Positions 9,885-19,982 of a stretch of DNA of 64,000 nt are shown here, one piece after another (the first letter of the stretch is position 1; the number at the start of each line of letters is the position of its first letter). The DNA lies in assembly GCF_017743935.1 (NCBI RefSeq), contig NZ_JAGHRE010000010.1:186001-250000 (forward strand), in the 5' to 3' direction. A program made the translations under genes and the position numbers. Source of the DNA: Tropicibacter sp. R16_0 (lineage in GTDB: Bacteria; Pseudomonadota; Alphaproteobacteria; Rhodobacterales; Rhodobacteraceae). Under the pieces are notes generated by a model, which worked only from the letters and a program-made list of their open reading frames with translations, made no database searches and had not been told where the DNA came from.

Positions 9885-10448
9885 TCAGCCCGCCGGGGTC
9901 GAGCTTACGCCAACCTGGGCCGGGCGCAGCAGACGGTCGTGCAGCATGAACCCTTCGGCGGATACTTGAATGATGTCGCCGGCTCTGGTGCCTGGCACGG
10001 GGGCTTCAAACATCGCCTCGTGCATTTGCGGGTCAAAGCGATCGCCAACCTCGGGCGATACGATACGAATGCCGTGCTTGCCAAAGACATCCAGCAGCGC
10101 ACGCATGGTTAGCTCAACACCCTCGATCAAGGCAGCGGAAACTTCGCGCTGCTCGTCTGTTGCAGCCTCAAGACCGCGTTTTAGGTTGTCGTAAACCGGC
10201 AGCATGTCGCGGGCCAATTTCGAACCGCCATAGTTCTCGGCATCGCGACGGGCCTTGTCGCCACGTTTGCGGGCGTTTTCCGCATCCGCCAGCGCGCGCA
10301 TGAACTTGTCCTTCAGCGCGTCCCGCTCGGCACGCAGCTCGTCCATTTCGGCCGCTTCGCCGCTGATCTCTGCCAATTCTTCGGCCAGCTCTTCAGCTTC
10401 GGCCGTTGCGATGTCATCCAGAAAATCTTCGTTCTTTGGCTCTGCCAT
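9885..10448 (-). CDS. grpE: Nucleotide exchange factor GrpE
   Basis: The 187-residue product is the DnaK nucleotide exchange factor. Residues about 10-100 are a long charged coiled coil (AEAEELAEELAEISGEAAEMDELRAERDAL... interrupted as usual, here quoted in part). The C-terminal part has the beta-rich GVELTMRALLDVFGKHGI, GDRFDPQMHEAMFE and GDIIQVSAEGFMLHDRLLRPAQV blocks. It lies ten bases downstream of hrcA in an hrcA-grpE operon, the common alphaproteobacterial order. No dnaK or dnaJ is in this window. Confidence 0.95.
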   Translation of the reverse strand: MAEPKNEDFLDDIATAEAEELAEELAEISGEAAEMDELRAERDALKDKFMRALADAENARKRGDKARRDAENYGGSKLARDMLPVYDNLKRGLEAATDEQREVSAALIEGVELTMRALLDVFGKHGIRIVSPEVGDRFDPQMHEAMFEAPVPGTRAGDIIQVSAEGFMLHDRLLRPAQVGVSSTPAG

Positions 10449-10458
10449 CTCTCTACCT

Positions 10459-11523
10459 CTAACTCCGGTCCGATACGAGCTTGCCGACCAACTGCGCGGT
10501 ATAGTCGACGATGGGCACGATCCGACCGTAATTCAGGCGCGTCGGGCCAATCACCCCAACCGCACCGATGATCTTTCGATCAGCGTTCATATATGGAGAC
10601 ACCACCAAAGAGGAACCCGAAAGTGAAAAAAGTTTGTTCTCAGAGCCGATAAAAATGCGCACACCGTCGCCGTCTTCGGTCAGTTCCAGAAATTCGGCAA
10701 TGTCCCGCTTGCGTTCAAGGTCATCAAACAGGGATCTGATCCGCTCCAGCTCTTCCTCTTGCCCCGTATCCGCCAGCAGATTCGCCCGCCCCCGCACGAT
10801 CAAGCGCGCCGAATCCTGCCCTTCGCCGTCCCAAACCGCCAAGCCGCCTTCGACCATCTCGCGGGCCAGCACATCGATCTCTTGTTGGCGCGCCGTGATC
10901 TGAGATTGGATGACCGTGCTCACTTCGCTGAGCGTTCTCCCCTCGATCAGAGAGTTCAGGAAATTCGCCGCCTCTCGCATCGAGCTGGGCGTCTGCCCTG
11001 GCGGTGGAGTGAACAGGCGGTTTTCGACGTGTCCGTCCGAGAACACCAAAACCACCAACGCGCGATCATGGGCCAGCGACACAAACTCGATATGCTTGAT
11101 CTCGGCCTCATGCTTGGGTGTTAGAACCAGCGACGCGCCCTGGGTCACCCCTGACAACACTGATCCAACACGATCCAGCAACCCGCTGACATCAGCCGAG
11201 TTGCTATCGACCGTCGCGTCGATCTTCTTGCGGTCTGCGGCGTTCAGGTCACCTACCTCAAGCAACCCATCAACGAACATCCGCAACCCCATCTGCGTCG
11301 GCACGCGGCCGGCACTGACATGGGGGCTGTCAAGCAGGCCCAGAAACTCCAGGTCCTGCATCACATTGCGGATCGTTGCAGCGCTGACCTTTTCGCTGAG
11401 GGTACGGGTCAACGTCCGGCTGCCCACCGGCTCTCCGCTGTCCAGATAGCTTTCGACGATCAACCGGAACACCTCGCGCGAGCGGTCGTTCATCTCATCC
11501 AGAATTTTGCTCGCGTCACTCAT
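10459..11523 (-). CDS. hrcA: Heat-inducible transcription repressor HrcA
   Basis: The 354-residue product is the repressor that binds CIRCE operators. The N-terminal winged helix shows REVFRLIVESYLDSGEPVGSRT and the recognition part SAATIRNVMQDLEFLGLL, followed by SAGRVPTQMGLRMFVD. The C-terminal GAF-like part ends with IGAVGVIGPTRLNYGRIVPIVDYTA. It is first in the operon with grpE. I looked for a CIRCE repeat (TTAGCACTC-N9-GAGTGCTAA) in the 110 bases before it and did not find one, so control here may use another signal or act elsewhere. Confidence 0.95.
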   Translation of the reverse strand: MSDASKILDEMNDRSREVFRLIVESYLDSGEPVGSRTLTRTLSEKVSAATIRNVMQDLEFLGLLDSPHVSAGRVPTQMGLRMFVDGLLEVGDLNAADRKKIDATVDSNSADVSGLLDRVGSVLSGVTQGASLVLTPKHEAEIKHIEFVSLAHDRALVVLVFSDGHVENRLFTPPPGQTPSSMREAANFLNSLIEGRTLSEVSTVIQSQITARQQEIDVLAREMVEGGLAVWDGEGQDSARLIVRGRANLLADTGQEEELERIRSLFDDLERKRDIAEFLELTEDGDGVRIFIGSENKLFSLSGSSLVVSPYMNADRKIIGAVGVIGPTRLNYGRIVPIVDYTAQLVGKLVSDRS

Positions 11524-11634
11524 TAGGCTTCTCCGGCTTTGACGTCATTAAATCCCACCAGCGGCAAAGGTCAATCGGGGTTGCCCCCTGCGCTGACCAG
11601 AGTTATCCCCAAGCCAGCAAACAAAGGATTTCCA

Positions 11635-12348
11635 ATGCGACCCTCTGGACGTGATCTGAACCAAATGCGCGCCGTGTCCATCGAGACTGGCTTTACCAAA
11701 CATGCCGAAGGCTCTTGCCTGATCAAGATGGGCGACACGCATGTGCTGTGCACCGCCACCATCGAAGACCGCGTTCCGCCCTTTATCAAAGGATCCGGCC
11801 TGGGTTGGGTTACAGCAGAATATGGGATGCTTCCCCGCGCAACCAATACCCGCATGCGCCGCGAGGCTGCCAGCGGCAAGCAAGGTGGCCGCACAGTTGA
11901 GATTCAGCGCTTGATCGGCCGCGCCCTGCGCGCCGGCGTTGACCGCGTTGCTTTGGGCGAGCGTCAGATCACCGTCGACTGCGATGTGATCCAAGCTGAT
12001 GGCGGAACCCGCTGTGCCTCGATCACGGGCGGTTGGGTTGCGCTGCGTCTGGCGGTCAACAAGCTGATGAAGGCCGGCGACGTGATTTCCGATCCACTAG
12101 TTGATCCGGTCGCTGCTGTGTCCTGCGGCATCTACGCCGGCCAACCGGTGCTGGATCTGGACTACCCTGAGGACAGCGAGGCCGGCGTTGACGGCAATTT
12201 CATCATGACCGGATCGGGCAAGCTGATCGAAGTCCAGATGAGCGCCGAGGGTTCAGTGTTTAGCCGCACCCAAATGGATCAGCTGATGGATCTGGCTGAA
12301 AAGGGTGTGGGTGAACTGGCTGCTGCGCAAAAGGCCGCCACCGCATGA
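11635..12348 (+). CDS. rph: Ribonuclease PH
   Basis: The 237-residue product is a phosphate-dependent 3'-exonuclease that trims tRNA 3' ends. It has the family opening [13 protein letters not shown], the [19 protein letters not shown] strand, [21 protein letters not shown] and the catalytic [20 protein letters not shown] chose ATG at 11635, with AAAGGATT upstream, as the family start; upstream in-frame sequence lies in the hrcA-rph intergenic region. It is divergent from hrcA and overlaps rdgB by four bases (ATGA). Confidence 0.96.
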   Translation: MRPSGRDLNQMRAVSIETGFTKHAEGSCLIKMGDTHVLCTATIEDRVPPFIKGSGLGWVTAEYGMLPRATNTRMRREAASGKQGGRTVEIQRLIGRALRAGVDRVALGERQITVDCDVIQADGGTRCASITGGWVALRLAVNKLMKAGDVISDPLVDPVAAVSCGIYAGQPVLDLDYPEDSEAGVDGNFIMTGSGKLIEVQMSAEGSVFSRTQMDQLMDLAEKGVGELAAAQKAATA

Positions 12349-12959
12349 CCCGCAAGTTCGATGGTGACACGCTGGTTTTTGCCACCCACAACAAGGGCAA
12401 GTTGGAGGAGATGGAACATCTCCTCACCCCCTTTGGGGTCAAGGTTGTGGGCGCCGCAGACATGGACCTGCCGGAACCCGAAGAGACTGAGGATACCTTT
12501 GTTGGCAACGCCCGGATCAAGGCGCACGCTGCGGCCAAGGCCACTGGGTTGCCATGTCTGTCGGATGACAGCGGGATCACCATCGATGCTTTGGACGGCG
12601 CCCCTGGTGTTTACACCGCTGATTGGGCAGAAACTGGCAATGGCCGCGACTTTGTCATGGCCATGACCCGCGCTCACAACGAGCTTGAAGCAATCAGCGC
12701 GCCCCACCCCCGTCTGGCCCAATTCCGCAGCACCTTGGTGGTGGCTTGGCCCGACGGACATGACGAAGTATTCGAAGGCGTCGCCCCCGGTCAGCTGACC
12801 TGGCCGATGCGTGGCGATCAAGGTTTTGGCTATGATCCGATGTTCATACCCGAAGGCTATGACATCACCTTTGCCGAGATGGATCGCTGGGAAAAGAACA
12901 AGATCAGCCATCGCGCGCTTGCGGTGCAAAAGTTCGTAAAGGGCTGTTTTGGCGGATGA
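12345..12959 (+). CDS. rdgB: XTP/dITP pyrophosphatase (Ham1/RdgB)
   Basis: The 204-residue product removes non-canonical purine triphosphates (dITP, XTP). The opening [18 protein letters not shown], the [26 protein letters not shown] block with its conserved acidic residues, and the C-terminal [20 protein letters not shown] and NKISHRALA are all present. It sits between rph and hemW, overlapping both by a few bases, as is usual in alphaproteobacteria. Confidence 0.96.
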   Translation: MTRKFDGDTLVFATHNKGKLEEMEHLLTPFGVKVVGAADMDLPEPEETEDTFVGNARIKAHAAAKATGLPCLSDDSGITIDALDGAPGVYTADWAETGNGRDFVMAMTRAHNELEAISAPHPRLAQFRSTLVVAWPDGHDEVFEGVAPGQLTWPMRGDQGFGYDPMFIPEGYDITFAEMDRWEKNKISHRALAVQKFVKGCFGG

Positions 12960-14106
12960 TTGGCAAAACGGGGGTTTCGGACTGTATGTCCACTGGCCGT
13001 TTTGTGAGGCCAAATGCCCTTATTGCGACTTCAATAGCCACGTCAGCCGGCAGATCGACCACACCGCCTGGCTTGACGCGTACCTGCTAGAGCTGGAACG
13101 CTACGCCGCCCAGACACCGGGCCGTGTGCTAAACACGATCTTTTTCGGCGGCGGCACCCCATCTTTGATGGCCCCTGAAACCGTCGAAGCCGTCATACAA
13201 GCCGCGCGCGGACATTGGCACGCCGCCAATGATATGGAGATCACGCTTGAGGCCAATCCAGGGTCGGTCGAGGCCGGCCGCTTTGCCGGCTATCGTGATG
13301 CCGGCGTCAATCGGATTTCGATGGGTATTCAGGCGTTGAATGACGAAGATCTGCGCCGTTTGGGTCGTATCCATACGGTGGCCGAGGCGCAAAAGGCCTT
13401 TGATGTTGCGCGGAATTGCTTTGATCGGGTCAGTTTTGACCTGATCTATGCCCGCCAGCACCAAACCCTGTCCAATTGGCAGACAGAACTGAAACAGGCG
13501 CTGTCTATGGCGATCGACCACCTGTCCCTGTATCAGCTGACAATTGAACAAGGCACAGCCTTTGGCGACCGCTATGCGGTAGGGAAACTGCGCGGTCTAC
13601 CCGAAGACGATAACTCTGCCGACATGTATATGGCCACGCAAGAGATCTGCGAAGCTGCCGGATTACCTGCCTATGAGATATCAAATCATGCCAAACCCGG
13701 TTCGGAATCACAGCACAATCAGGTCTATTGGCGGTATGGTGATTACGTTGGCATCGGCCCGGGAGCGCACGGGCGCCTGACAGTAGATGGTTTAAAACTC
13801 GCAACAGAATCCTATCTGAATCCAAACACGTGGCTCACCGAAGTTGACAAGTCCACAGGTGAATCGGTCCGAACACCGCTAAGTACACAAGATCAGGCGA
13901 ATGAATACCTGATGATGGGGCTAAGGTTGGTTGAGGGAATAAATATGGACCGCTTTCAAGCTCTATCCTCAACCTCTATTCCCCAGGATCGTTTGAGCTA
14001 TCTGACCGAGATAGGAATGGTGGAACAATCTGGCACCACCCTAAAGGCGACAAAAGATGGACGCGCGGTCTTGAACGCGGTCATTCGAGAACTGTTGGTG
14101 GATTAA
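12949..14106 (+). CDS. hemW: HemW, radical SAM haem chaperone (coproporphyrinogen oxidase-like)
   Basis: The 385-residue radical SAM protein has the CEAKCPYC cluster motif at residues 19-26, the SAM-binding FFGGGTPSLM, and TLEANPGSVEAGRF. This spacing fits HemW rather than the true anaerobic coproporphyrinogen oxidase HemN, which has an extra N-terminal segment. HemW delivers haem to respiratory enzymes. The start appears to be TTG at 12949 (MADDWQNGG) with AAAGGG six bases upstream, inside the end of rdgB; no better ATG is in frame before the cluster motif. Confidence 0.9.
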   Translation: MADDWQNGGFGLYVHWPFCEAKCPYCDFNSHVSRQIDHTAWLDAYLLELERYAAQTPGRVLNTIFFGGGTPSLMAPETVEAVIQAARGHWHAANDMEITLEANPGSVEAGRFAGYRDAGVNRISMGIQALNDEDLRRLGRIHTVAEAQKAFDVARNCFDRVSFDLIYARQHQTLSNWQTELKQALSMAIDHLSLYQLTIEQGTAFGDRYAVGKLRGLPEDDNSADMYMATQEICEAAGLPAYEISNHAKPGSESQHNQVYWRYGDYVGIGPGAHGRLTVDGLKLATESYLNPNTWLTEVDKSTGESVRTPLSTQDQANEYLMMGLRLVEGINMDRFQALSSTSIPQDRLSYLTEIGMVEQSGTTLKATKDGRAVLNAVIRELLVD

Positions 14107-14110
14107 AAGT

Positions 14111-14464
14111 ATGCGGGTGTTTTGGTTGGTTCTGGGTGTACTATGTGTAGCACTCGCAATGATCGGTGTCGTTCTCCCCCTCCTTCCAACCGTTCCCTTC
14201 CTATTGCTCGCAGCCTTTTGTTTTGCCCGTTCATCTGAACGCCTGCATAACTGGCTACTGTCCCATCAAGTCTTTGGCCCAATGATCGACGATTGGAACA
14301 CCAGCGGAGCCATTCGCCCAGCTGCAAAAAAAGCCGCAACCTTTTCAGTCGCGGCAGTTTTTAGTTTGTCACTGGCTCTTGGGTTGGCCAGCCATATCCT
14401 GATCATTCAGGCCGTCACCCTTGGCGCCGTCATGATCTTTATCTGGTCTCGCCCTAACGGCTAA
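14111..14464 (+). CDS. DUF454 small inner-membrane protein (YbaN-like)
   Basis: The 117-residue product has an N-terminal double hydrophobic segment (residues 3-45, including GVVLPLLPTVPFLLLAAFCFARSS, the DUF454 signature quoted in part) and two more membrane segments near residues 78-112. The middle part HNWLLSHQVFGPMIDDW is also typical. Function is unknown. It starts four bases after hemW and overlaps the converging parB gene by 11 bases at the 3' end. Confidence 0.85.
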   Translation: MRVFWLVLGVLCVALAMIGVVLPLLPTVPFLLLAAFCFARSSERLHNWLLSHQVFGPMIDDWNTSGAIRPAAKKAATFSVAAVFSLSLALGLASHILIIQAVTLGAVMIFIWSRPNG

Positions 14465-15347
14465 GCTTGGCGCACAAATCGTCGAGTTGATCCAGGTTTT
14501 CATACGTCAAAACCACCTGACCCGTTTCCGTGCCGGCTTTGTGATTGATCGCAACCTTCATCGCCAGGATGGCAGATAGATCTTTCTCCAACGCGCGTGT
14601 GTCGGCATCTTTCTCCGATCCTGAACTACGCGTTTTTGGTGCAGACGTCGGCTCGTCCTTTTGCTGCTGTCGCTTCACCAAGGCCTCAGTCGCACGAACA
14701 GACAAGCCATCGCGCACAACGATCTTAGACAATTCGGACGGGTTTTCCGACGTAATCAGCGCACGAGCATGACCTGCTGACAGCAGCCCATCAATAACCA
14801 TTTGCTGCACATCTTCCGGCAACGCCAGCAGACGCAGAAGATTGGCGATGTAACTGCGGCTCTTGCCCAGTGCCTCGGCCAATTTTTCCTGAGTATGCCC
14901 AAAACGATCCATCAACTGGCGGAAGCCTGCTGCCTCTTCAACAGCATTAAGGTCGGCGCGTTGGATGTTTTCGATGATCGCAATTTCAAGGACTTCTGTA
15001 TCGTCCAGTTCTCGGATCAAAACGGGCACATCATGCAGCTGCGCCAACTGCGCCGCACGCCATCGACGTTCACCCGCCACGATTTCGTAATCACCGCCAT
15101 CAACGGGCCGGACTATCAAAGGCTGAAGGATTCCCTTTTCCTTGACCGATGCCGCCAGATCATCCAGATCTTCTTGCTTGAACATACGGCGGGGCTGATC
15201 GGGATTTGCTCGCAGTTTCTCAATCGGAACAACGACATCACCACGACGTGGTACACCAGTACTTGTACTTTCCTCTGGCGTGACGTCAGCCATAAGTGCC
15301 GACAATCCACGCCCTAACCCTCTGGGCTTACCTTTCTTAGTCGCCAA
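14454..15347 (-). CDS. parB: Chromosome partitioning protein ParB
   Basis: The 297-residue product binds parS and spreads as a CTP-dependent clamp. It opens with GKPRGLGRGLSALMADV, and shows PDQPRRMF, the CTP-binding GERRWRAAQLA, IIENIQRADLNAVEEA and the helix-turn-helix TQEKLAEALGKSRSYIAN. I chose TTG at 15347 (MATKKGKPRG) because GGGAG lies eight bases upstream; the GTG at 15365 that overlaps the parA stop has no ribosome site. Three perfect parS sites lie 1.1-3.3 kb away in rsmG and mnmG. Confidence 0.96.
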   Translation of the reverse strand: MATKKGKPRGLGRGLSALMADVTPEESTSTGVPRRGDVVVPIEKLRANPDQPRRMFKQEDLDDLAASVKEKGILQPLIVRPVDGGDYEIVAGERRWRAAQLAQLHDVPVLIRELDDTEVLEIAIIENIQRADLNAVEEAAGFRQLMDRFGHTQEKLAEALGKSRSYIANLLRLLALPEDVQQMVIDGLLSAGHARALITSENPSELSKIVVRDGLSVRATEALVKRQQQKDEPTSAPKTRSSGSEKDADTRALEKDLSAILAMKVAINHKAGTETGQVVLTYENLDQLDDLCAKLSR

Positions 15348-15361
15348 TTGAGCTTCTCCCT

Positions 15362-16171
15362 TCACGCGGATGTTTTGTTATTCTTTGAAATGAGCTCTTT
15401 CGCCAAATCGCGATATGCCTGAGCTCCCTGCGAGTTTGAATCGTAGCTTAACACTGGAAGCGCATAAGATGGCGCCTCACTAACCCGAACATTTCGGGGG
15501 ATTTTAGTATCAAACACCAAGTCGCCAAGGTTGTCCCTGGCGTCTGCCTCAACCTGTTGTGAAAGGTTGTTTCGACGATCAAACATCGTCAAGACAATCC
15601 CCTCGATGCGAAGCTTGGGGTTTGCGGTTTGACGGACTTCTCGAACTGTCAGCATAAGTTGCGATAACCCTTCGAGTGCAAAGAACTCACTTTGCAAAGG
15701 TACCAAAATAGAATGTGCCGCGACCATCGCGTTCACAGTCAAAAGGTTCAGTGAAGGCGGACAATCAACCAGAATATAGTCCCACCCAAAGGCATCCATT
15801 GCAGTTTGGCGCAGCGCGTCATGGAGCAGAAAGCTTCTTTTTTCATTTGATACCAGCTCGATATCTGCAGAACTCAGATCAACCGTTGCTGGGATGATCG
15901 ACAAACCGTCGAACCCAGTACTATGAATCACGTCCTCGAGTGCCGCATCATCGACCAGAAGTTCATAGCTGGATTGAGAGCGATCCGAGCGCTCGATGCC
16001 CAGACCAGTTGACGCATTGCCCTGAGGATCAAGATCTACAACGAGTACATGCAATCCGCGCTCTACCAAAGCTGCAGCCAAGTTTATCGTGGTAGTGGTT
16101 TTGCCAACCCCGCCCTTTTGATTGGCTACTGCGACTATTTTTGGTCCGTCAGGACGGGACAGATCTTGCAC
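15362..16171 (-). CDS. parA: Chromosome partitioning ATPase ParA
   Basis: The 269-residue product is a deviant Walker ATPase: VANQKGGVGKTTTTINLAAAL near residue 16 (quoted to 21 only by class; key residues are the two lysines of KGGVGKT), VLVVDLDPQGNAS, and YILVDCPPSLNLLTVNA. It moves ParB-parS complexes to the daughter cells. The start is GTG at 16171 with AAAGGA seven bases upstream, which makes it overlap rsmG by 23 bases. It is immediately upstream of parB in one operon. Confidence 0.96.
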   Translation of the reverse strand: MQDLSRPDGPKIVAVANQKGGVGKTTTTINLAAALVERGLHVLVVDLDPQGNASTGLGIERSDRSQSSYELLVDDAALEDVIHSTGFDGLSIIPATVDLSSADIELVSNEKRSFLLHDALRQTAMDAFGWDYILVDCPPSLNLLTVNAMVAAHSILVPLQSEFFALEGLSQLMLTVREVRQTANPKLRIEGIVLTMFDRRNNLSQQVEADARDNLGDLVFDTKIPRNVRVSEAPSYALPVLSYDSNSQGAQAYRDLAKELISKNNKTSA

Positions 16172-16787
16172 GCTCGATTCCTTTGATTTTAAGGATTACG
16201 GCCTGTGGTTCAGTAACACTAGTAATTGGATCAAGCTCAAACTTCCATTCCCTTTGAGCCGCCTCGACCTCTTTTTTCCAGGTAATGCCCTTTGGGAACA
16301 CAGCACTTCCTGACGACTTTAGGTGTCGCTCACAGAACTCCAGCAAAGTGCTCAAATCAGCGAGTGCTCGTGCCGAAACGACATCTGCGCTTTGTGGTTC
16401 AACATCTTCAATTCTCTTGGCAATCACCCGAAATCCCGAGGATGTTTCACGTGAAACAGTCCTTAGGAAAGCAGACTTTCTCTGATCGCTTTCAATCAAA
16501 GTAACCTGGCAATTCGGTGACAGCTCCTTGGCGAGAATCCCAATAACTGCGCCCGGAAACCCGCCACCACTCCCTATGTCCACCCAAGGGCCAGTACACT
16601 TCACGCAGGTGAATGCCTGGACGGAGTCAACAATATGTCTGCGCCAAACATCGTCCAAACTCTTTTTGGAGACGATATTGATTGCAGGATTCCACTTCCT
16701 GACCAGGTCAACGTAGTTTTCCAAGCTCATAAATGTTTCACGTGAAACACTGAGACCAGAAACATGTTCAAAGTCAGACTTGTTCAT
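16149..16787 (-). CDS. rsmG: 16S rRNA (guanine527-N7)-methyltransferase RsmG
   Basis: The 212-residue product (old name GidB) methylates G527 of 16S rRNA. It has [12 protein letters not shown], the SAM-binding [18 protein letters not shown] and [16 protein letters not shown]. Two perfect parS sites are embedded in its coding sequence and are read as the peptides VSRET at both places. It overlaps mnmG by four bases and parA by 23. Confidence 0.95.
   Translation of the reverse strand: MNKSDFEHVSGLSVSRETFMSLENYVDLVRKWNPAINIVSKKSLDDVWRRHIVDSVQAFTCVKCTGPWVDIGSGGGFPGAVIGILAKELSPNCQVTLIESDQRKSAFLRTVSRETSSGFRVIAKRIEDVEPQSADVVSARALADLSTLLEFCERHLKSSGSAVFPKGITWKKEVEAAQREWKFELDPITSVTEPQAVILKIKGIERARSVPS
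16443..16458. promoter_or_regulatory. parS: parS site, perfect 16-mer
   Basis: TGTTTCACGTGAAACA, identical to the consensus ParB-binding palindrome, lies inside rsmG, about 1.1 kb from parB. Confidence 0.95.
16734..16749. promoter_or_regulatory. parS: parS site, perfect 16-mer
   Basis: TGTTTCACGTGAAACA near the 5' end of rsmG, 291 bases from the previous site. In the protein it is read as part of SVSRETF. Confidence 0.95.
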
Positions 16788-18661
16788 GCGGACCTCGCGC
16801 GCTTCACCTTACGCAACCGAGCGAACAGCAAAGCCATCGCGGCCGGAGTCATACCTTCAATCCGTCCAGCCTGTGCCAGGTTTTCTGGACGATGACGATC
16901 TAACTTTTGCCGGAGTTCGTTCGACAAACCTTCGAATTCTTCGTAGGAAAAGTCTTCCGGAATCCGAAGATCTTCCTCTTTTTTCAACGTTTCAACATCA
17001 CTCTTCTGGCGCGCAATATAGTTTGCGTAGAGGGCATCACGTTCAATTTGTCTCTGGATGGACTCGTCTACTTGGGAAAGCTCGGGAATTAACTTCTGCA
17101 CGTCTGGAAACCCTACGTCTGGAAACGCGAGAACATCCATCCCTGTTCTCTTGTTTCCATCCTGATTTACGCGGATACCGGAGTCTTTCAGCTGCTTTGG
17201 TGTAAAGCTATGAGCCTTCAAGGCATCCGTCGCAGAGTTAAGTGATTCTAGCTTGTCTACAAATGCGCGCTCTCTGTCACGCGATACACATCCCATTTCA
17301 ATACCAATCCCAGTAAGGCGTTGGTCCGCGTTATCAGCTCTCAAAGAAAGACGAAACTCAGCTCGAGACGTAAACATACGATAGGGTTCGGCGACACCTC
17401 GCGTCGTCAGATCATCAATCATGACGCCGATGTAGCTGTTTGACCGACTGAAATATGTGGGCTCGTCCTCACGGGCTGCCAACGCAGCATTCAATCCGGC
17501 AATCAACCCCTGTGCCGCAGCTTCTTCATATCCTGTTGTCCCATTGATCTGCCCAGCCAGATACAGATTTTGCATCGACTTCAACATCAACTGGGAGTTC
17601 AGAGATCTTGGATCCACATAGTCATACTCGATAGCATACCCAAGTTGAAGAATCGTGGCGTTTTCCAACCCTCGGATTGATCTCACATAGTCGGCTTGGA
17701 CGTCTCTTGGCAAAGACGTCGATATACCGTTCGGATAAACCGTGTTTACGTTAATACCTTCTGGTTCCAGGAAAATCTGATGAGATGTTTTGTCTGCAAA
17801 TCGGACAATCTTGTCTTCAATAGACGGGCAATACCGCGGACCAACACCGTCGATACGTCCCCCATACATGGCCGATCGTTCCAGATTGTTCCGGATAATA
17901 TCGTGAGTGGTTTCGTTCGTATGCGTGATTGCACACGAAATCTGTGGTGCTGATGCTGACTTGGTTAAAAATGAGAAGAAGGTCGGATCGTCGTCTCCGT
18001 CTTGTCGTTCAAGACCATCCCACTCGATGGTTCGGCCATCCAAGCGGGGCGGAGTACCCGTTTTCAATCGCCCAAGCTCAAGCCCCAGATCTTGAATCCG
18101 CTCTGCGAGTTTGATCGATGGCCGATCTCCCATTCTGCCACCTGGCTGAGAAACGTCCCCAATATGAACAACGCCGCGCAGGAATGTACCGGACGTCAAG
18201 ATTACGGAATGAGCAGAAATCGAACTCCCATCCGCGAGCACTACGCCGGTAGCCCTGTCTTTGTCGGTTTGGATATCGACGACTTCGCCAAAAACCAGAT
18301 GGAGATTTTCCTGAGCACGTGTGGCGGCCAGCATCTCGCGTCGATAGATCTCTCGATCGGCTTGTGCTCTTGGTCCTTGAACCGCAGGCCCCTTTCTCCG
18401 ATTCAATAGTCGAAACTGTATCCCTGCCAAATCGGCCACGCGGCCCATAACACCATCAAGAGCGTCGATCTCACGCACAAGGTGCCCTTTGCCCAATCCA
18501 CCGATCGCCGGGTTGCATGACATAACACCTATGTCGGTTTCAGAAAGAGTTACCAGGGCAGTCCGTGCGCCCATTCGAGCGGCCGCATGCGCCGCCTCGG
18601 TCCCCGCGTGACCTGCCCCAATAACCAATACGTCAAAGTCAAAATGTTTCACGTGAAACAC
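16784..18661 (-). CDS. mnmG: tRNA uridine 5-carboxymethylaminomethyl modification enzyme MnmG
   Basis: The 625-residue FAD protein works with MnmE to modify the wobble uridine of several tRNAs. The FAD-binding [21 protein letters not shown] is near residue 11 (quoted to the Rossmann glycines GAGHAG), with [35 protein letters not shown], and the [16 protein letters not shown] block. The first residues MFHVKH are encoded by a parS site that covers the start codon. It follows mnmE by three bases on the same strand. Confidence 0.97.
   Translation of the reverse strand: MFHVKHFDFDVLVIGAGHAGTEAAHAAARMGARTALVTLSETDIGVMSCNPAIGGLGKGHLVREIDALDGVMGRVADLAGIQFRLLNRRKGPAVQGPRAQADREIYRREMLAATRAQENLHLVFGEVVDIQTDKDRATGVVLADGSSISAHSVILTSGTFLRGVVHIGDVSQPGGRMGDRPSIKLAERIQDLGLELGRLKTGTPPRLDGRTIEWDGLERQDGDDDPTFFSFLTKSASAPQISCAITHTNETTHDIIRNNLERSAMYGGRIDGVGPRYCPSIEDKIVRFADKTSHQIFLEPEGINVNTVYPNGISTSLPRDVQADYVRSIRGLENATILQLGYAIEYDYVDPRSLNSQLMLKSMQNLYLAGQINGTTGYEEAAAQGLIAGLNAALAAREDEPTYFSRSNSYIGVMIDDLTTRGVAEPYRMFTSRAEFRLSLRADNADQRLTGIGIEMGCVSRDRERAFVDKLESLNSATDALKAHSFTPKQLKDSGIRVNQDGNKRTGMDVLAFPDVGFPDVQKLIPELSQVDESIQRQIERDALYANYIARQKSDVETLKKEEDLRIPEDFSYEEFEGLSNELRQKLDRHRPENLAQAGRIEGMTPAAMALLFARLRKVKRARSA
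18645..18660. promoter_or_regulatory. parS: parS site, perfect 16-mer, covering the mnmG start
   Basis: TGTTTCACGTGAAACA covers all but the first base of the mnmG start codon and its next codons (MFHVKH), and is part of the mnmE-mnmG junction. It is the third site of a cluster spanning 2.2 kb. Confidence 0.95.
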
Positions 18662-18664
18662 TCC

Positions 18665-19954
18665 CTATTTACCGAGGCAAAAACTGGAGAAGATCTCATC
18701 CAGCAGATTCTCAACGTCGATACGTCCAACCAGAGATTCAAGTGCGCGGATTGCCGTTCGAATCTCTTCGGCCCCGATATCATATAGATCTTCACCGCGT
18801 TCTAGAATTTTCTTGGCGTCACCCAGAGCCCCGTGCGCCACAAGCATAGCCTCTTTATGGCGTTCACGGGTTGCGATACCTGCCCCAGCACTCCTTTTCA
18901 GGAGGCTGTTTGTGATTTGATCGACCAACTGATCAATCCCCTTCCCGCTCTTTCCAGAGATGGAGGGTACATCATCCGCCCGCAGGTCACCTTTTGACAA
19001 GACAATCACATCTTGAGGTTCGGGTTCGAATTCAGGTTCATCGCTTGTTTTTTCCAACAAGAACACGCGCAGGTCAGCGGCCAGGGCGCGTTTGCGCGCC
19101 AAGGCTATGCCCATGTTTTCGACGGCATCTTCGGTTTCACGAATACCAGCCGTGTCCAACAATGTGACCGGCAAGCCAGCCAGGTCCATGCGAACTTCGA
19201 TCACGTCTCGTGTTGTTCCGGCATACTCTGACGTGATTGCAGCATCGCGACCGGCCAATGCGTTCAGCAATGTCGATTTCCCAACATTAGGTCGTCCAAC
19301 AATCGCAACTTCAAACCCGGTTCGAATCCGTTCGGCGATCTTTACACCAGATATCTGGCTAGAGAGATCCGAGATTACAGCGTCCAGTAGCTCATTCACT
19401 TCAGGCGTGACATCTGTTGGAACGTCTTCGTCAGCGAAGTCTATGACAGCTTCCAACAACGAAGCGGCACGGATCAAATCGCGACGCCAACGTTCCGCCA
19501 ACTGCCCCAACTCCCCTTTTAGAATTGTCTGAGCTTGGCGTCTTTGCGCTTCGGTCTCGGCATCGATCAGATCGGCAAGCCCTTCGACTTGAGCCAAATC
19601 CATCTTGCCGTTTTCCAAAGCTCGACGGGTAAATTCTCCTGGTTCAGCCAGTCGAGCATTCTCCAATTTGGCCAAAGTCGAAATCACAGAGTTTACAACA
19701 GCCATGCTGCCGTGAACTTGCAACTCGACCACATCTTCGCCAGTGAAACTCTCGGGTCCATTGAAGGTAAGAACCAAAGCTTCGTCCAGGCGTTCACCGG
19801 ATGAGTCTCGCAACGCTCGCAAAGACATACCGCGTCTGGGGAGTTCTTTCTCCGTCAGGGATTGCGCAACCTCAAAGGCGCCGTGACCCGAGATTCGGAT
19901 CACGGAAACGCCTGCTTTGCCGGGGGCGCTGGCCAAGGCAAAGATCGTATCCAT
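18665..19954 (-). CDS. mnmE: tRNA modification GTPase MnmE
   Basis: The 429-residue product is the GTPase partner of MnmG. The N-terminal folate-binding domain opens [21 protein letters not shown]; the G domain has [18 protein letters not shown] near residue 224, the TTRDVIEV switch, [10 protein letters not shown] and LSKGD. The C-terminus ends FCLGK, with the essential cysteine of the CxGK motif. Its start lies 28 bases after the rho stop, and it is followed at once by mnmG. Confidence 0.97.
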   Translation of the reverse strand: MDTIFALASAPGKAGVSVIRISGHGAFEVAQSLTEKELPRRGMSLRALRDSSGERLDEALVLTFNGPESFTGEDVVELQVHGSMAVVNSVISTLAKLENARLAEPGEFTRRALENGKMDLAQVEGLADLIDAETEAQRRQAQTILKGELGQLAERWRRDLIRAASLLEAVIDFADEDVPTDVTPEVNELLDAVISDLSSQISGVKIAERIRTGFEVAIVGRPNVGKSTLLNALAGRDAAITSEYAGTTRDVIEVRMDLAGLPVTLLDTAGIRETEDAVENMGIALARKRALAADLRVFLLEKTSDEPEFEPEPQDVIVLSKGDLRADDVPSISGKSGKGIDQLVDQITNSLLKRSAGAGIATRERHKEAMLVAHGALGDAKKILERGEDLYDIGAEEIRTAIRALESLVGRIDVENLLDEIFSSFCLGK

Positions 19955-19982
19955 TCCAGTGGCCTCGCTGTTCAGACCGGTG

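Noticed and set aside
11524-11634. CIRCE operator before hrcA
   Set aside because: I searched this gap for the TTAGCACTC inverted repeat and found nothing close.
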